Source: an uncultured Oscillospiraceae bacterium | GTDB taxonomy: Bacteria > Bacillota > Clostridia > Oscillospirales > Oscillospiraceae | Reading direction: 5' to 3' | Assembly (NCBI GenBank): GCA_944385195.1 | Contig: CALWWH010000055.1 | Location: forward strand, 1-21,896 | Length of the DNA: 21,896 bases | Shown here: piece after piece, positions 21,886 through 21,896 of the stretch | How the letters are laid out: the number at the start of each line of letters is the position of its first letter | How positions within the stretch are numbered: the first letter of the stretch is position 1 | The notes under the pieces: generated by a model | Database searches by the model: none | What the model was told of the DNA's origin: nothing | What the model saw: the letters and a program-made list of their open reading frames with translations, nothing else | Translations under genes and position numbers: made by a program

Positions 21886-21896
21886 AAAAGCTTCCG

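Overview
The window looks like a chromosomal segment of a GC-rich, spore-forming, low-GC-type-lineage Firmicute, most likely a gut clostridium of the Oscillospiraceae type. The reasons are: a SpoIVB sporulation protease with a sigma-G-like promoter, a SpoIIQ-like M23 protein, HPr kinase/phosphorylase (Gram-positive catabolite control), a zinc-ribbon L28, AGGAGG ribosome binding sites, sigma-A promoters with 17-base spacers, and LplA-type sugar-binding lipoproteins with AraC regulators. The genus is inference. No tRNA, rRNA, CRISPR array or insertion sequence was seen.

Left part (1-9000), mostly housekeeping. A leftward operon holds an ABC exporter and a UroD-like gene cut by the window edge; a 15-base palindrome covers its -35 region. 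rpmB (leftward) and hprK (rightward) diverge from two good promoters. hprK converges on an M23 peptidase across a 19-bp terminator hairpin. The M23 gene and an ADP-ribose-pyrophosphatase-type Nudix gene diverge from tightly packed promoters. A small membrane protein gene (5615-6330) is split by an apparent one-base loss in a C run. Then come spoIVB, an AT-richer second Nudix gene, and a cytidylate-kinase-like gene.

Middle (9000-12640): a small lipoprotein, then a likely three-gene operon of a two-TM small protein, an AEC-family transporter and a CocE-type serine hydrolase, closed by a strong hairpin.

Right part (12650-21896), a carbohydrate locus. Reading leftward: HAD phosphatase + GH3 beta-N-acetylhexosaminidase-like enzyme; terminator; solute-binding lipoprotein + GH43-like hydrolase; an AraC regulator. 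Rightward from the HAD promoter: a second AraC regulator and a ChbG/YdjC-like protein. The GH3 keeps the NagZ-type Asp-x-His dyad and ChbG relatives act on chitooligosaccharides, so use of an N-acetylglucosamine-containing glycan, perhaps host mucin or a GlcNAc/pentose glycoconjugate, is a reasonable inference. The binding lipoprotein has no permease genes in the window. No wholly new system was found; the items most worth a second look are the atypical ChbG-like protein, the permease-less glycan locus, the broken membrane gene, the YAHL-to-YANL change in the SpoIIQ-like protein and several operator-like repeats.
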